Shown: positions 62,576 through 64,000 of the stretch, piece after piece
How positions within the stretch are numbered: the stretch's first letter is position 1
Layout: every line of letters starts with the position of its first letter
NCBI GenBank assembly: GCA_009193035.1
Contig: SWDT01000127.1
Coordinates: forward strand, 124,001-188,000
Origin: Halicephalobus mephisto
Taxonomy: Eukaryota > Nematoda > Chromadorea > Rhabditida > Panagrolaimidae
Direction of reading: 5' to 3'
Length of the DNA: 64,000 nt
Notes under the pieces: model-generated
Seen by the model: only the letters and a program-made list of their open reading frames with translations
Told to the model about the DNA's origin: nothing
The model's database searches: none
Made by a program: the position numbers and the translations under genes

Positions 62576-63684
62576 ATGACGGAATCTGAAGAAGAACGAA
62601 AAGCCGCTGCTTCCAGAATCGTCCACAACCTCAAAGACGGAGTAGATGCTTTGACTGAAGTGTTGGAAAATTACGAAAACTCCGGCGATCCTACAGTATC
62701 CTCTGAAGTTAGTATAAATTATGAAAAAGAAAAAACACCTTTAAAAAGCGAAATTTCTGCTTATATCGTTACTGAAAGTCAGATTCCTTCGACTTTCGAA
62801 GAAGTCACTGAAAAACAGAATCAAGAATCTACTTCTGAGGATACTGTAGCCATGGGAGAATCTACTTATGAGGATACTGTAGCCATGGGAGAATCTACTT
62901 ATGAGGATACTGTAGCCATGGGAGAATCTATTTGTGAAGATACTGTAGCCATGGCAGAATCTATTTGTGAGGATACTGTACCTATAGAAAAGTCTATCTG
63001 TGAGAATACTGTAGCCATAGATGAGTCTACTTATAGGGATACTGTAACCATGGAAAAACCTACTTGTGAGGATACTGTAGTCATAAAAGAATCTACTTAT
63101 AAGGATACTGTACCCATGGAAGGATCCACTACTTCAACTATGGACTACATCGATGAAGGAGAGGTTGTATGGAGGTCTACAGTAGACAAACAAAGGTTGG
63201 TGGTTTTTTCAGTCACAAAAGTAAAAAATTAAAAAAATATTTTTTTTAAACCTTTTTAATTTTTAAAAATTTTTAACTTTTTAAATTGTTTGGAATTTTT
63301 CTTTTTTTTCTTTTAAAATTTAAATTTTTATATTTTAAATTTTTAAATTTTTAAACTTTTAAACTTTTAAATTTTTCTATTTTTTTATTTTTTATTTTTT
63401 ATTTTAAATTTTTCTATTTTTTTATTTTAAACTTTGAAATTTTTCTATTTTTTTTTAAATTTTTTTATTTTTCTACTTTTTTATTCTAAATTTTTAAATT
63501 TTTTTATTTTATGTTACCTATATATCACAGTAGGACCCCTATTGATTCCTCGTTTGTCACTTTGGCATTTCGATTTTATTGCCCAGAGAAAATTGCGCAT
63601 TTCCTTTCCAGATCTGGACCAGCTGTGATCTCCGTCGGTCTTTCACAAAAACGGATAACATGGCTGATCTCTAATCTGATCTAA
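62576..63684 (+). CDS. Acidic protein with nine 11-residue repeats
   Basis: Exons 62576-63195 and 63612-63684 give 230 residues. The N-terminal 80 residues are charged and partly helical (EEERKAAASRIVHNLKDGVD). Residues about 84-182 are nine copies of an 11-residue unit, consensus ESTYEDTVAMG. The last exon joins in phase (AG|A) and adds SGPAVISVGLSQKRITWLIS before the stop, and AATAAA follows at 63,693. The start lies behind a poor TTTTAAG acceptor, so a further 5' exon is possible. No homologue or localisation signal was recognised; a disordered acidic scaffold is the only inference. Confidence 0.5.
62825..63121 (+). repeat. 33-bp coding minisatellite (nine copies)
   Basis: Unit GAATCTACTTATGAGGATAC plus TGTAGCCATGGGA; every copy but few keeps GATACTGTA. 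The first three copies are nearly identical and later ones diverge, but none carries a frameshift or stop. Confidence 0.9.
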
Positions 63685-63692
63685 TATCTGAG

Positions 63693-63698
63693 AATAAA
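63693..63698 (+). terminator. Poly(A) signal AATAAA of the repeat-protein gene
   Basis: AATAAA 9 bp after the proposed stop codon, supporting the second-exon assignment. Confidence 0.5.
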
Positions 63699-64000
63699 CT
63701 TGAAAGGATCCGAAAAGGTTATTTCTTGAATAATTTTCTTTATTACTTTCGATTTTGAAGATATTTGTTTATTTTCGAAAAATTTTATTTTTGTTTAATT
63801 TTCAAAAGTCTCAGAAAAGCCAAATTTGTTCCTTCGGACTGATTTAACGAGGAACTTCCGGTCGATTTTTCGTTTTTGGACAAATTTTTCTGGAATTTTT
63901 TATTTTTGAAACTTGTTTTTAAAAAATTGAAAGTATTACGAAAGATAACTCTTCCATGGGAGGCTTCGGGTCGAACATGAAAGTAGATTTTCCATTGTTC
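63699..64000. other. Window end, no gene recognised
   Basis: AT-rich until about 63,900. The last 80 bases are less AT-rich and are open on the minus strand (about 64,000-63,930), possibly the edge of a gene beyond the window. Confidence 0.3.

Overview
The window looks like nuclear DNA of a free-living rhabditid-type nematode. Introns are mostly very short (about 42-60 nt) with TTTCAG/TTTTAG acceptors, some starts lie just behind a splice-acceptor-like site as expected for trans-splicing, the DNA is AT-rich, and the best recognised products (SMK-1, seipin, JAMP, a nematode-type 7TM chemoreceptor) fit that group. It is not obviously C. elegans itself. No rRNA, tRNA, SL-RNA gene or CRISPR array was recognised. 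All gene models are hand-spliced; coding lengths of the models add up to whole codons.

Layout. 0-2.2 kb: gene-free, with two short retro-insertions each flanked by a perfect target-site duplication. 2.2-22.6 kb: gene-dense. It holds a bZIP factor (-), a probable operon seipin / JAMP / PGAP3 (+), AASDHPPT (-), NUP35 (+), a small membrane protein (+), an unknown gene inside an inverted repeat (-), an unknown small protein (+), ADCK1 (+), CHMP5 (-), SMK-1/PPP4R3 (+) and a cysteine-rich prepropeptide (-). 23.3-31.98 kb: two tandem alpha-tubulins (-), HSP90 (-) with heat-shock elements, and PRKRIP1 (+). 32.9-38.0 kb: a membrane-anchored double-rhodanese sulfurtransferase whose long introns are full of repeats. 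38-45 kb: gene-poor, many tandem arrays. 45-57.2 kb: a 7TM chemoreceptor (+), SBDS (-), the second cysteine-rich prepropeptide (+), a MIF4G-like protein (+), a SYNJ2BP/OMP25-like tail-anchored PDZ protein (-), and the second copy of the unknown gene (+). 57.2-64 kb: repeat-rich, with one gene encoding an 11-residue repeat protein.

Themes. Most conserved genes are housekeeping: ER/lipid/GPI (seipin, JAMP, PGAP3), acyl-carrier activation (AASDHPPT), nuclear pore (NUP35), mitochondria (ADCK1, SYNJ2BP-like), ESCRT (CHMP5), ribosome assembly (SBDS), splicing (PRKRIP1), phosphatase 4 targeting (SMK-1), tubulin and HSP90. The accessory layer is more novel: paired secreted peptides with almost pure cysteine tracts, two near-identical orphan genes in a 1-kb inverted repeat bracketing about 42.7 kb, a second inverted repeat (0.8 kb) bracketing about 17 kb, three unrelated arrays with exactly the same 40-bp period, and a recurrent intronic palindrome TTCATATATGAA.
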